Assembly: GCA_019096065.1 (NCBI GenBank)
Contig: JAGUCH010000006.1
Coordinates: 206,001 to 270,000 of the forward strand
Direction: 5' to 3'
Source of the DNA: Paracyclopina nana
Taxonomy: Eukaryota > Arthropoda > Copepoda > Cyclopoida > Cyclopettidae
DNA length: 64,000 nucleotides
The translations under genes were made by a program, and so were the position numbers. The notes below the pieces were generated by a model. It did no database searches. It saw nothing but the letters and a program-made list of their open reading frames with translations, and was not told the DNA's origin. The number at the start of each line of letters is the position of its first letter. Within the stretch, counting starts at the first letter, position 1. Below are positions 49,991 to 61,544 of the stretch, one piece after another.

Positions 49991-51099
49991 AAGAGTGCTG
50001 AATTTGTCCTGCATTGAACTGAGTCAGCACTGAGCTGAGTCTAGGTTTTGCAAAAGAAAAAAAACGTAGCAATTGGAGCACCTTTTAAAGGCCATCTCGT
50101 TTTGTTTGCCTGTAAATGCCAATAGAATGTCTCGTCCTAGTAACATTTTGAAGAGCCCTTTTGTGTCAGCTGAAATGAATTGAAAGCTGAAAAAATCAGC
50201 TGGATCATTTTTCTTGCGTTAGCCACATTTGGCTTTTTCCAGACATGCAATAGTACCAGGAAAATAATAAAAAAAGTTGGCATGCCATAGCAGTAATGCA
50301 ATTTACTACTACTACAACTGTTGTAGCCTTACTATGATAGTAAAGACCACAGTGGCCATTTTGTAATAATACACAAAAGCAACAAAAATTTGAAATAATA
50401 TTTTCTTATTAAACTTAAGTATCAAATTATATTTCAAATTTGTTAAATAAGTTAATTAATAAAAAATTAGTAACTTCACTGCTTTTTCTTGGGAGAAAAT
50501 TACTCTCTGTGATTTGACAGAATTTTTTTTAAAAAAAAGTATGATCTCAATCAAGTAAATAAATGTATAGCAAAGCAATCATGCTATTGCTACTTGGTTA
50601 CTGTTACAGTACAACAATCCAAAAGACCAGGAACTGCTTTCGTGTTCGATGAAACTTCCTGTTGTTTGTGCATCAAAATGACTTTCCAAATACTTTGAAA
50701 GGTGTCACACAAAATGGACACAATCATTTTATGCCTTTTTCTCATTAGATTAAGTATACTCTTTTTATCTTTTATATTTGTTGCACTTTGCTTTTTTGAC
50801 ACAAATTGAAAAAAAAATGAAATTGAAGAGCTTCCAGATTTAAAAAAAAATAACAACAATATCTATTTTTATGGAGCGCGGTGAGGTAAAACCGGGCCAT
50901 CGAAAAAAGATGTTTTGAAACATGGAAAACGCTTTTCTTGAAATATTGTTGCGTTTGCGCAAATTGTGGCGATTTTTAAAAGATGAAATTGCGTAATGAC
51001 TCGTAGCATTTTCATGAGTGTGCAGAATTGATAATAATTTGGCATGGACATGACAATTGTCACTTCTTCGTGTTTATCCTCTTAGGAAGTGGGCACGGA

Positions 51100-51400
51100 A
51101 AAAAATTACTTTCACATTTAAATAAACTTTGCAAAAAAACAAAAAAAAAAAACAAAAAACACATTTTTTCAAATTTTAAATAAACTTAGCAAAAAAACAC
51201 CTTTTTTCTTTTTGGCAAACAACTAGAAAAAACAAACAAAAAAAACCACCTTTTTTTCATATTTTACTTTCACTTTTAAAAAAAACCTCACCTTTTATTC
51301 AAATTTTCCTAACAAAATTGAGAGCCAGAAAGCCTTTCACATTTAAATAAACTTTGCAAAAAAAAAAAAAAAAAAAAAATTTTTTTAAAATTTTTTGCTA
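51100..51400. repeat. A-rich region with repeated block
   Basis: CACATTTAAATAAACTTTGC followed by long A runs occurs at about 51113 and 51339, with weaker copies between; (A)n runs reach over 20 bases near 51357. Confidence 0.7.
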
Positions 51401-51496
51401 ACAAAATTGAGAGCCAGAAAGGTTTCGAGATTCAATTTTGAATTTCCCGCGGAAAAGAGCAACTTTGAAAAAAGGCGATTTAAAGCATGTTTAAGT

Positions 51497-51502
51497 TTTA
51501 TT
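51497..51502 (-). terminator. Poly(A) signal of the DEG/ENaC gene
   Basis: AATAAA on the minus strand 92 bp beyond the stop codon. Confidence 0.5.
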
Positions 51503-51593
51503 TGAATGAAAGCCAAAGAAAAAGGTCGACGCTTGTTTGCTTCGAGGGAGGTGTGACACTTTTAACGCTGTTTACATTGTGCAAAAAAATTCT

Positions 51594-52922
51594 TCAAAGC
51601 ATTTTTCGCGCGTAAATGAGCTCGGCAAATTCATCGAAGAATGAGAGTACACTTGCACCCAACAAAAGGCCCAAAAATCCGCCAAAATCCGAGACGAAAT
51701 TCGCGAATCCGTAGAGCGCAATTTCTTGCATCACAACCGTCTGGAAATGAAAAATGTGCTAAAAAAATACAAGATTTTAAAATCATTTTTTCCCACCTCA
51801 TTGTCATTTATGTAGTAAATTAATGCGGATGTATTATACAAATGTGGTGGAAATTCCGCCAAAACTCGGAATTTTGTATTTGTGTATTCGCAGTTTTTCT
51901 GCCTGCAATTTTTCAAATTTGCCAAATTCATCATGGCCGCCTTATAATTGGCAAAATCCTCATTTGTCCTGCAGTAATTATCTGGCAAACATGAATTGAT
52001 AAATTAGTGAAAAAAAGTGTTAAAATGTGGATACTTTTCGGATACATCCAAGGTAAGCTACAGTTGATACTAGACTCGATGTATTTGCTTACACATTCAG
52101 TCAAAAGCAGGGAATTTTGCGCATCACACTCATGTTGTTGCCTGTGGATTTTTTGCACTCTTTCCATGGACAAATCTATGGTTTTCACCTTTGGATTGGC
52201 ATCAAAGTTGAAATACTGCACATTGTTGTAATCCAAATGTATTTCGCTCAGCGCGGATTGTTTGTATTCGTGGTAATGCACTGTAAACAACAAATCCGGA
52301 CTCGGCCTCATCTCCCGAACTTTTACATGAATCTTTGTTGAAAAATACTTAATAAAATCACTAGTAATTAATTTACTAAATTGAATTACCAAGGATCTGC
52401 TCTTATACTTATTATTTTGGTATAAATGCCTTTTAGGTGTATCGATTGTGGCGCATCTGTAAGCCAAAAAGTAAGCAGCTTCCTTAACTCTGATCAACTC
52501 TTGAACAATTTTGTGGTCATTTTTGAAATATTTTTTAGTCTCACTTCCATTGGCCAAATCAATTGTCAAACTGGAAATAATACTTTTTGGCAATTTAAAA
52601 AGTAATTACCAAAAAAGAAAGTCAACCTATTTGCTTCATGGTAGCCAAATTCCATGGTAATGTCAAAAAAGTCCAAGACTGAATTTGTGGCTGAAAAAAA
52701 GTCGTCTAATGAGGAGACGTTTTTCGGCTCGGTTTCATTGTGAATGCAAATGGTAAAACTCGGATAATCCGCGCCATTTTGAGTGTAAATTGAAATTCCG
52801 ATGCTTGGATTCAAAAGGTTGCATAATGCGTTTCCAACAGCAATTAAAAACAGCACAGTTAAGGCGAATTTCAAAAAGAGCCTTAATTTTGGTAGCACTC
52901 TTCCTGCATCGAGTTGCCTCAT
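51594..52922 (-). CDS. DEG/ENaC (pickpocket/ASIC-like) ion channel subunit
   Basis: Minus-strand exons: 52922-52627, 52570-52035, 51981-51797 and 51740-51594, GT-AG, all in phase; 387 residues. TM1 spans ~13-37. YPSFTICIHN follows, matching the conserved post-TM1 segment of the family. The extracellular loop contains a Cys cluster (ECDAQNSLLLTEC, NCSLPWMYPKNNYC, NCRQKNC). TM2 carries GLLLGASVLSFFDEFAEL, the family's pore and G-x-S selectivity-filter signature. By family it is a trimeric amiloride-type Na+ channel in the plasma membrane. It is short compared with the usual 500-600+ residues: the loop is compact, and the N-terminus is only ~12 residues and lacks the His-Gly gating motif. A TAA precedes the ATG in frame. 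However, an acceptor-like GATGCAG lies just inside the start, so a further 5' exon is possible. Three introns are 53-56 bp. Confidence 0.88.
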
Positions 52923-53819
52923 GATTGTTCGGAATTAATGGTCCAAAATTGGTAAAATGAGCGTGTGGGCCAGTTGCCATGGCAAAAAATGGTTCCATTA
53001 TAGCCTTACCGTACATGCTCCTAATTTAAGTCAGACTTGAGGATTGTAAGGAATTTGTTATTTTTTTAGCCGTTTTTCATGGTTGTCATCAATTTATAAA
53101 CTGATTACATACATAAATAATAATCACATTATTGGAAATTGCTCTTGGTTTGGAGGCTCTGAAATTGCCTAATAATTTCACAATTTCAAACTTTTTCCTG
53201 AATGTAAAAAAAATGTAATTATAAAAGCAGTTTATGGAAAAATACATATTATTGAAAATACACTCATATTCCAGGAAATAAATATATGTCTTAAGAATCT
53301 AAAAATCCGTAAGCTTCACTCAAATCAAAATTCAGTGTCGTGAAATGGTCGAGGCGAATCCAATTTGCACAAGTGTTGCGATTGCAGGTCAGCTTGAAGA
53401 AATCTTTGGAGTAGACATACGAATTTCCTCGGCCTCCCAAAAGAATCACCGCATTCCTTTCTTCAGGTGCAGGTACAATTTGCATGCCATATAATGGGAA
53501 GGGTAGATCAGGGCCTAGTACAAAACCAAATTTTATTGAACCGAGTTAGAATTGGCGCGGCCGAGCGGTAGCGAGGTACACAAAAACTTGCTGCAGTCTA
53601 TGTATTGTTAAAAGTTACGTAAAAAGCTGCTAGATGGCGCTGCGCTTGGTTAAAGCGGAAAAGCACAAAAAAGCAACTCGAATTCTCTAATGTATTCTGT
53701 ATATTGTTAGGATAAGGATAAGTGGGAACCTTGGGTTGCTTGCAGGGTGACCTGCCATCAAGGATGAAAGGGCATCCAGGCATAGGGAATGGTAAGAATC
53801 CAAGTTGACATGATGTCAT

Positions 53820-54112
53820 GCGAGATTGGTTTTCGAGGTTACAGAGCATCTAGGGTGATAGAGCATCTTGGGCGATAGAAAATCTAGGGTGATAAAATAT
53901 CTAGGGTGATGGGGCACCCAAGGTGATAGGGCACCCATGGGGGCAGGGCACCCATGATGATTGGGCACCCAAGGTGAAAGGGCTCCCAAGGTGATAGGGA
54001 ACCCATGGTGAAAGGGAACCCATGGTGATAGGGCACCCATGGTGGTGGGGCACCCATGGTGGTAGGGCACCCATGGTGATAGGGCACCCAAGGAGATGGG
54101 GCACCTGACAAA
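53820..54112. repeat. 17-bp G-rich satellite
   Basis: Units on ATGGTGATAGGGCACCC, ~16 copies. The left flank TCATGCGAGATTGGTTTTC is shared with the array at 62227-62530. It lies in the last intron of the decayed CUB-kelch gene. Confidence 0.92.
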
Positions 54113-54169
54113 TTACCTTAGACCTGCTTAGCATTGTGAGGTAGTCCCCTTATCATGTGTCTAGTCATG

Positions 54170-54765
54170 CGGCGATTTTTATCTGATCCTACTCTTGTTT
54201 CCCAGTTACCTTTAATTTGACCCTATTCTCCCTGGATGCCTTCACACCCTAGATGCACAATTGACCTAGACATGCTGCCTCCCATGACACAAAGTCATCT
54301 TAGACTCTTATCATTCCTGTGTTCCCAGTCACCACTGATGCCCAGTCACCCCTGATCCCCAGTAAACCCTTATGCCCAGTCACCCCTGATGGCCAGTCAC
54401 CCCAGATGCCCAGTCACCCCTGGTGCCTAGTCACCCTACAAACAAACAACCTACCCTGAACCTTAATTTCCCATGATACAAAGTCATCCTGGACTCTTAC
54501 CATTCCTCCTTCCTGGGTTCCCAGTCACCACTGATTCCCAGTCACCCTACAAGCAACCAACCTACCCTGAACCTTAATTTACCATGATGACCAGTCACCC
54601 TACAAACAAACAACCTACCCTGAACCTTAATTTCCCATGATACAAAGTCATCCAGGACTCTTATCATTCCTCCTTCCTGGGTGCCCAGTCACCCTTGATG
54701 CCCTTTCGCCCTGCAACCAACCCAACTACCCTGAACCTTAATTTTCCATGATACAAAATGCATAA
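54170..54765. repeat. C-rich repeat with ~120-180-bp higher-order copies
   Basis: Short CCCAGTCACCCCTGATG words plus a longer block, ACCCTGAACCTTAATTTCCC then CATGATACAAAGTCATCC, that recurs at about 54460, 54625 and 54730. Confidence 0.8.
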
Positions 54766-55592
54766 TAGACTATGTGTTGCTTTTCAGTGCTTTTCTTGGA
54801 GCTGGACACATTTTTGTTGCCATTTTCAGCAGTCAAAAATGCTGTTGGTATTTGTATCCCTGTAGATATTTGTACATGCCTGATTTCCAGGATTGGTCCA
54901 GGTTGACACGGAAGATCTCAGTGGAGCTCAATGTAGTATGGCCACCCACGTGTGTTCTTCCTCCAGTGACAACCACGATTTGTTTACCATTTGCACTCAG
55001 CACTGAACAGCCATGGTGATATCTGGCCTCTTTCAAATTGGGCCCCTCAATCCACTTGAGCAAGGGTATGTTAAAGTACCAAACCTTGTCGCTAGCCACC
55101 CAATCTTTTTTTGAGTGTCCTCCAATGAGAATGGCCAATGTTTCATTGATCTTCACCATACAAAAGCCTGCCAATTTAAGCGGCAACCTTGGCCCATATT
55201 TGGCAGATCCATCCTCAATGGATATGATTTCGGTCGAATTTAAAAAGCCCCCATAGCTTTTCCCACCAACCACCATAAAGTGGGTCGAATTTAGGCTGAC
55301 ACTTGCCAAGAAGGATCGATAGCGTAACATTTGTGTAAATGGCCATTTTTGGCCAGCCATTGAACAGTAATTGGATAATTGAATCCCAGACGAGAGTGAT
55401 TCTTCTCCTCCACAAATGACTGGATATTTTCCACGCATTAACAAGGCAGTGTCTCCATAATTATAATTATACCAAGTAATTGTCTTCTAGCAAACTTCGG
55501 CACCATTGGCGCCCAATGAAATTATCCTTGTTGTGGTATCCACAACATATAACAGAACTTTCCCTTGAGCAAAAAGAAACGCTGTTAGTTAT

Positions 55593-56480
55593 CCTGTTCT
55601 CATATTAGTTAAGCTTTGCTCATTGAAGCTAAGCAAGGCTCTTCGGAAGCGTATAACTCAGCAGTTGCTGAGCTGTTTGGAACCAAACTTGGTAGGATTC
55701 TTCAATGCAGCTACCTACGGCTGTGTGCCAAATTTGGTTGAGATCTGGAACCTCCAACTGGAGGCCATTTAAAATGAAGCGTTACTTAATGCTTAAATAG
55801 CAGGAAAAAATGGCCTCCACTTCTCAGCCTTTAATCCGGATGAATTTTGGCATAAGCAACTATTAGGGGTCTACTGACCAATCCTACCAAGTTTGGTGCC
55901 TATCGGCTGAGTAGTTGTTGAGATATGCGCCTTCTAAGAGCCTTGCTTAACATTGTAGGAGCCTAGCTAGGTAAATATTAGAACATGCTATCCTATAATG
56001 TTTAGCAAGTTTGGTGCCAATCGGCTCTGTAGTTGTTGAGATATGCCCCTCCATTTAGCCTTGCTCAACTTTATAGGATGGCCTGTTCTTAAATTTACCT
56101 AGCTAGGCTCCTATAATGTTAAGCAAGGCTCTTTGGAGGGGCATATCTCAACAGCTACTCAGCCGATCGGCACCAAACTTGGATGGTCTTGTCAGTAGAC
56201 CCCTAATGATTGTTCATGCCAAAATTCATCCAGATTGAAGGCCGATTAGTGGAGTCCATTTTTTCCCGCTATTTAAGCATTAATTGCAACGCTTCATTTT
56301 AAATGGCCTCCAGTTGGAGGTTCCGGATCTCAACCAAATTTGGCACACAGCCATAGGTAGCTGCATTGAAGAATCCTACCAAGTTTGGTTTCAATCGGCT
56401 CAGCAACTGCTGAGTTATACGCTTCCACAGAGCCTTGCTTAACTTCAATGAGCTTAGCTTAACTAATATGAGAACGGGCT
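55593..56480. mobile_element. Foldback element FB2, long copy (~890 bp)
   Basis: Ends GTTCTCATATTAGTTAAGCT and its inverse. The arms repeat AAGCAAGGCTCTT.GGA, GGTTTCAATCGGCTCAGCAA-type and CCAAATTTGG words in mirror order. A second inner inverted pair (GAGCCTAGCTAGGTAAAT) lies near 55965 and 56095. No ORF. It is inserted in an intron of the decayed CUB-kelch gene. Confidence 0.8.
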
Positions 56481-56936
56481 ATTGCCGCTTGTAGTCACGT
56501 GGCAAGTTTTCCGCATGACAGTTTGTCCAAAAATACTTGCTCAAGAAGCGCCATCTAACGATAAAGTTTGCTTGTGAAAGTTTACCCGTTTCAAGGAAGG
56601 CATAATTGCCAAAAATGAGCACTTCAAAGCCACAGCCCTTCTTTTGGTTGCGATTGGACTGGAAGAAAAACCTCAGCCAAGTCTTTTTGGGTTGAGCATC
56701 AAATTTGATCAGCTTTGAATGCAAATTCGGGCCACAAAATTGCCGGTTTTCCCTGCCAAATTTAATGCGCAAGAAATCCCCTCTGCTGCATCTGCTGCCC
56801 TCTTTGGGCACATCAAATAGCTTGAAATACAAAAAAACTTCCGGTTTTTTTTGGGAACAATAAAGTCTGCCTTACATCTAAGCAAAAAAATCCATTTTAA
56901 TTAAAACTGTCCTTCAAATCAATCCCAACAAAACGA

Positions 56937-57066
56937 ATCATTGTTCTTAGAGAGCTTTTTGACGTGAGGGGGGCGTTGGCTGAAAAAGGAAGGCTTCTCA
57001 TAGTAGTTCCTTTTTGAAGTAACGCACCCCCCATGCTGGAAAGATCTCTAAAAGCAATGATTAGTT
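56937..57066 (+). mobile_element. Foldback/MITE family FB1, copy c
   Basis: AGAGAGCTTTTTGACGTG.GGGGGGCGTT faces AACGCACCCCCCA..TCTCT. It shares GTTCCTTTTTGAAGTAACGC with copy b. It interrupts intron 1 of the decayed CUB-kelch gene immediately after the GC donor. Confidence 0.8.
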
Positions 57067-57989
57067 TTTTCTTGCCTCTCATTTGCAAAGTATTCAGCTG
57101 TTGGTCCAGTAGGAGCCACGAGGACATATGGGTTTAACTGGTTCACATGAGCAAAATCCGAATCTTTCACAACTTGAGGTTTGGCCTCACATTCCACACT
57201 TTGAGGCTTGTAATAGTCCACAATCCATTTTTTGCTAATGGCAGCATAAGACTCAATTGGAACCAAAACCTTTAACAGCTCCTGACTGTAAGCCACAAGC
57301 AATCCTGATACAAGGTTTCGGATTCGAAAATCAGTTTTTTGGCCCAAACCCCTTGCAATAGTGTGAAAAGTTGGAAAATTAAGTTTCATGACCACTGGAC
57401 CACTCTAGGGTGGTCAAGTGGTGCGGTAAGCAAAATGCTGTTTAGATTAAGGCAAAAATGAATGGGGGCCTAGCTGGAGGTGTGGGTATGGCCAGAAATC
57501 AACTATACCCTAATTATCTAGGCCCTGGGGGGGTCTCTAGGTGTCAGGGAAAAAAAGTTGAAAAACGTAAACAAACTAGTTGAAAAATGGCCAAAATTCA
57601 CTTTTTCGGACCCTACTTTGAGGGCATTTTCCTCCCATGTCAGTGGATGGATTTTTGATTTTTCAACTCTGGATGAAAGTCAAAGATTGGAACTGTCATT
57701 ACAAAAAAGAAAATTCATTATATGTCTGCAGATGGAGCTCCTGGAGCGATTCAAAAATACACATTTTTTACAATAATGACTTTACAGTAAAACATATAAA
57801 ACTGACAAGCAGAAGTGAAGTCAAATACAAACATTTTTTTATCATCACAAACATGTCAGTGCACACCCAGAGGCTTCTCCCAAACAAAAAAATTCAGGAT
57901 ATATAGGCCCTGCCCCTGGCCAGGAGCCTGGGCGGTCCCATTTATTCTCTGCTGTAACAGCTACATAGGCCAACAGGGAGCCCTTGGCT

Positions 57990-58735
57990 CCCATGTCAGT
58001 GGATGAAAGTGTCCTTTTTTGGCCTCCTGAGGTCTGTGCTGACCTTGAGGCTTGGGCCAATCAAAAAAATTCAGGGTACATTGGCCCTGGCCTGGAGCCA
58101 GGGCGGTACCGGTTATGCTCTACTGCAGCAGCTTCATAGGCCAACAGGTAGCCCCTGGCTCCCATGTCAGTGGATGAAAGTGTCCTTTTTTGGCCTCCTG
58201 AGGTCTGTGCTGACCTGGAGGCTTGGTCCAAGCAAAAAAATTCAGGGTACATTGGCCCTGGCCTGGAGCCTGGGCGGTACCGGTTATACACTCTGCTGCA
58301 GCAGCTACATAGGCCAACAGGGAGCCCCTGGCTCCCATGTCAGTGGATGAAAGTGCCCTTTTTCAGCCTCCTGAGGTCTGTGCTGACCTGGAGGCTTGGT
58401 CCAGGGCGGTACCGGTTATACTCTGCTGCAGCAGCTACATAGGCCAACAGGTAGCCCCTGGCTCCCATGTCAGTGGATGAAAATGTCCTTTTTCAGCCTC
58501 CTGAGGTCTGTGCTGGCCTGGAGGCTTGGTCCAAATAAAAAAATTCAGGGTACATTGGCCCTGGCCTGGAGCCTGGGCGGTACCGGTTATACACTCTGCT
58601 GCAGCAGCTACATAGGCCAACAGGGAGCCCCTGGCTCCCATGTCAGTGGATGAAAGTGTCCTTTTTCAGCCTCCTGAGGTCTGTGCTGACCTGGAGGCTT
58701 GGTCCAAGCAAAAAAATTCAGGGTACATTGGTCTG
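57990..58735 (+). repeat. 172-bp satellite, left arm
   Basis: About 4.3 units beginning CATGTCAGTGGATGAAA and containing CTCCTGAGGTCTGTGCTG, TTCAGGGTACATTGGCCC and GCAGCAGCTACATAGGCC. One unit is shortened (58380-58440). GC-rich against its surroundings. Open frames within it are repeat translations broken once per unit. Confidence 0.93.
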
Positions 58736-58911
58736 GGCAGTTTCAGCTATACATTTTGTTAATTTTTCATTCTTATGAGTTTTTTCAGACTCTCAGATCA
58801 ATAGCCTGTTTATCAAATTTATTTTCAAGGATTCATTAGACCTTTTGATCACAAATGGGACTCCATTTCTACCCACAATTCATCGGTGTTCAGATTTTCT
58901 TTGCTTTTGGA

Positions 58912-60475
58912 CCTCAGGAGGCTGAAAAAGGGCACTTTCATCCACTGACATGGGAGCCAGGGGCTCCCTGTTGGCCTATGTAGCTGCTGCAGCAGAGTAT
59001 AACCGGTACCGCCCTGGCTCCGGGCCAACGCCAATGTACCCTGAATTTTTTTGCTTGGACCAAGCCTCCAGGTCAGCACAAACCTCAGGAGGCTGAAAAA
59101 GGGCACTTTCATCCACTGACATGGGAGCCAGGGGCTCCCTGTTGGCCTATGTAGCTGCTGCAGCAGAGTGTATAACCAGTACCGCCCAGGCTCCAGGCCA
59201 GGGCCAATGTACCCTGAATTTTTTTATTTGGACCAAGCCTCCAGGCCAGCACAGACCTCAGGAGGCTGAAAAAGGACATTTTCATCCACTGACATGGGAG
59301 CCAGGGGCTCCCTGTTGGCCTATGTAGCTGCTGCAGCAGAGTATAACCGGTACCGCCCTGGCTCCTGGCCAGGGCCAATGTACCCTGAATTTTTTTGCTT
59401 GGACCAAGCCTCCAGGTCAGCACAAACCTCAGGAGGCTGAAAAAGGGCACTTTCATCCACTGACATGGGAGCCAGGGGCTCCCTGTTGGCCTATGTAGCT
59501 GCTGCAGCAGAGTGTATAACCGGTACCGCCCAGGCTCCAGGCCAGGGCCAATGTACCCTGAATTTTTTTATTTGGACCAAGCCTCCAGGCCAGCACAGAC
59601 CTCAGGAGGCTGAAAAAGGGCACTTTCATCCACTGACATGGGAGCCAGGGGCTCCCTGTTGGCCTATGTAGCTGCTGCAGCAGAGTATAACCGGTACCGC
59701 CCTGGCTCCTGGCCAGGGCCAATGTACCCTGAATTTTTTTGCTTGGACCAAGCCTCCAGGTCAGCACAAACCTCAGGAGGCTGAAAAAGGACATTTTCAT
59801 CCACTGACATGGGAGCCAGGGGCTCCCTGTTGGCCTATGTAGCTGCTGCAGCAGAGTGTATAACCGGTACCGCCCAGGCTCCAGGCCAGGGCCAATGTAC
59901 CCTGAATTTTTTTATTTGGACCAAGCCTCCAGGCCAGCACAGACCTCAGGAGGCTGAAAAAGGACATTTTCATCCACTGACATGGGAGCCAGGGGCTACC
60001 TGTTGGCCTATGTTGCTGCTGCAGCAGAGTATAACCGGTACCGCCCTGGACCAAGCCTCCAGGTCAGCACAGACCTCAGGAGGCTGAAAAAGGGCACTTT
60101 CATCCACTGACATGGGAGCCAGGGGCTCCCTGTTGGCCTATGTAGCTGCTGCAGCAGAGTGTATGACCGGTACCGCCCAGGCTCCAGGCCAGGGCCAATG
60201 TACCCTGAATTTTTTTGCTTGGACCAAGCCTCCAGGTCAGCACAGACCTCAGGAGGCCAAAAAAGGACACTTTCATCCACTGACATGGGAGCCAGGGGCT
60301 ACCTGTTGGCCTATGAAGCTGTTGCAGTAGAGCATAACCGGTACCGCCCTGGCTCCAGGCCAGGGCCAATGTACCCTGAATTTTTTTGGTTGGCCCAAGC
60401 CTCAAGGTCAGCACAGACCTCAGGAGGCCAAAAAAGGACACTTTCATCCACTGACATGGGAGCCAAGGGCTCCCT
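58912..60475 (-). repeat. 172-bp satellite, right arm, dimeric higher order
   Basis: About 9 units, reverse complement of the left arm. Two unit types alternate (TTTATTTGGACC with a CCAGGCTCCAGGCC middle; TTTGCTTGGACC with CCTGGCTCCTGGCC), giving a 344-bp dimer repeated near-perfectly at about 59110, 59454 and 59798. Confidence 0.93.
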
Positions 60476-61544
60476 GTTGGCCTATGTAGCTGTTACAGCA
60501 GAGAATAAATGGGACCGCCCAGGCTCCTGGCCAGGGGCAGGGCCTATATATCCTGAATTTTTTTGTTTGGGAGAAGCCTCTGTGTGTGCACTGACATGTT
60601 TGTGATGATAAAAAAATGTTTGTATTTGACTTCACTTCTGCTTGTCAGTTTTATATGTTTTACTGTAATGTCATTTTTGTAAAAAATGTGTATTTTTGAA
60701 TCGCTCCAGGAGCTCCATCTGCAGACATATAATGAATTTTCTTTTTTGTAATGACAGTTCCAATCTTTGACTTTCATCCAGAGTTGAAAAATCAAAAATC
60801 CATCCACTGACATGGGAGGAAAATGCCCTCAAAGTAGGGTCCGAAAAAGTGAATTTTGGCCATTTTTCAACTAGTTTGTTTACGTTTTTCAACTTTTTTT
60901 CCCTGACACCTAGAGACCCCCCCAGGGCCTAGATAATTAGGGTATAGTTGATTTCTGGCCATACCCACACCTCCAGCTAGGCCCCCATTCATTTTTGCCT
61001 TAATCTAAACAGCATTTTGCTTACCGCACCACTTGACCACCCTAGAGTGGTCCAGTGGTCATGAAACTTAATTTTCCAACTTTTCACACTATTGCAAGGG
61101 GTTTGGGCCAAAAAACTGATTTTCGAATCCGAAACCTTGTATCAGGATTGCTTGTGGCTTACAGTCAGGAGCTGTTAAAAAATGAAAAAAATAATAAGAA
61201 CATTTGTACTATTATCTCTGATTGAAGTAAAACATTCAGATAATTGCTTAGAAACTTTAAAAAATCCCTAGTGAAACTTTACAAGGCCGAGCATTGCGAG
61301 CAAGGAAAAACATAGCAACTCAAGTTGAAAAAATTATTTTGAAAAAAAAATGTTTCAGCTAGAGTTATCCAAATGTGGCAGAAAAGGCCTTCCATGGTCA
61401 GGAATACAACCTGACTGAATTGATGGGGATACTTGCATGTTATTTTTTCCTGGCCACATGTATTGCAAAGAGTAGGCCCGGTTCCTACCCTGAAAATCAG
61501 CGTAGCATACCTTACTTGCTCTTATACTTATAAAGCTTAATTGA

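Larger units (their letters stand above)
53291..57269 (-). pseudogene. CUB-kelch gene, decayed paralogue of 37383-40169
   Basis: Minus-strand exons: 57269-57076, 56877-56586 (CUB: KLFDVPKEG, WLRFFFQSN, GFEVLIFGNY), 55563-54880 (kelch blades YPVICGG, FMVVGG, LAILIGGH, VVVTGG) and 53514-53291 (VILLGG, stop). Exon positions and phases mirror the paralogue. Damage seen: in-frame TAG at 55489-55487; exon 2 one base out of frame at the A8/T7 homopolymers near 56830-56850; and two introns with GC instead of GT donors (57075 and 54879). No poly-Thr exon; an FB2 element fills that intron, an FB1 element intron 1, and a satellite the last intron. It could still be a gene if the stop and frameshift are sequence errors. 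Confidence 0.72.
57271..61179. repeat. Large near-identical palindrome
   Basis: Left arm 57271-58735 and right arm 58912-61179 are reverse complements with few changes over the shared part; the spacer of ~175 bp (58736-58911) is single-copy. The arms carry ~500 bp of unique outer sequence and then a ~172-bp satellite (about 4 units left, 9 right). Outer edges: the left arm stops at TTTAACAGCTCCTGAC, within the acceptor of a CUB-kelch exon; the right arm ends at GGAGCTGTTAAA followed by unrelated A-rich sequence. Confidence 0.93.

Noticed and set aside
53545-53575. tRNA-like GGCGCGGCCGAGCGGTAG
   Set aside because: Resembles an A box, but no B box (GGTTCGA.TCC) or cloverleaf follows.
57558-60892. 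115-residue frames repeated on both strands
   Set aside because: Translations of the 172-bp satellite, broken at the same TGA in each unit, with no splice or start context.
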